Origin: Mesopusillimonas faecipullorum
GTDB taxonomy: Bacteria; Pseudomonadota; Gammaproteobacteria; Burkholderiales; Burkholderiaceae_B
Direction: 5' to 3'
DNA length: 64,000 nt
Assembly (NCBI RefSeq): GCF_020539505.1
Contig: NZ_JACDXW010000005.1
Coordinates: 124,001-188,000 of the forward strand
The notes below the pieces were generated by a model that did not search any database, was not told the origin of the DNA, and saw only the letters and a program-made list of their open reading frames with translations. Both the position numbers and the translations under genes were made by a program. Below, piece after piece: positions 63,943-64,000 of the stretch (position 1 is its first letter; the number at the start of each line of letters is the position of its first letter).

Positions 63943-64000
63943 TTGATGCTCCTGGCCCGGCCAGGCATGGCCGGAAAAACGTTGACGCCGCCGTCTGCCG

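Overview
The window reads as a high-GC chromosome segment from a betaproteobacterium of the order Burkholderiales, most likely family Alcaligenaceae (Bordetella/Achromobacter/Pusillimonas-like). The reasons are the housekeeping set, the many branched-chain-type ABC importers with stand-alone substrate-binding proteins, and the dense aromatic-acid catabolism. This is inference from gene families only. No rRNA, tRNA, CRISPR array, insertion sequence or prophage gene was seen.

Bases 1-18,615 are mostly core functions: an RhlE-type helicase with a 36-bp coding repeat, MidA-like methyltransferase, DMT exporter, CCA-adding enzyme, lytic transglycosylase, 5-formyl-THF cyclo-ligase, Smg, glutamyl-Q-tRNA(Asp) synthetase, topoisomerase III with a histone-H1-like tail, a SET-domain methyltransferase, AMP nucleosidase, malate synthase G, HutD and an ArgD-like transaminase.

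Bases 18,765-34,412 are accessory. A TRAP large permease lies back to back with a salicylate-5-hydroxylase-like dioxygenase, with a rearrangement breakpoint between them. Next come an M23 peptidase, a Pit phosphate transporter, a gamma-resorcylate-decarboxylase-like amidohydrolase with its MarR regulator and three matching palindromes, DinB, a zinc TonB receptor (His-rich loop and Zur box), and a vanillate O-demethylase locus (VanR, VanB, VanA, formaldehyde dehydrogenase) with VanR-type operators.

Bases 34,520-46,091 hold a decayed methyltransferase gene, an amidase, and a long leftward operon: two tandem substrate-binding proteins, LivHMGF, an oxalomesaconate-tautomerase-like protein, a hydrolase, a SnoaL-like protein and a DUF1932 dehydrogenase. 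Its substrate is not known.

Bases 46,313-58,796 hold a LysR regulator with two helix-turn-helix domains, a second complete ABC importer, a flavin monooxygenase, two more regulators, and the 3-hydroxyanthranilate meta-cleavage genes (deaminase, dioxygenase, decarboxylase) with another binding protein. This looks like uptake, hydroxylation and ring cleavage of an aminobenzoate.

Bases 58,942-63,942 hold a translationally coupled pair (secreted PIG-L deacetylase plus propeller, and a K+-channel-like protein with an unusual filter), a chimeric gene joining the start of a beta-keto-acid cleavage enzyme to the end of a substrate-binding protein, and a stand-alone anthraniloyl-CoA-monooxygenase-like flavoprotein. 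Three separate truncation/fusion joints (about 20,520, 35,090 and 62,390) suggest repeated deletion among the catabolic islands.
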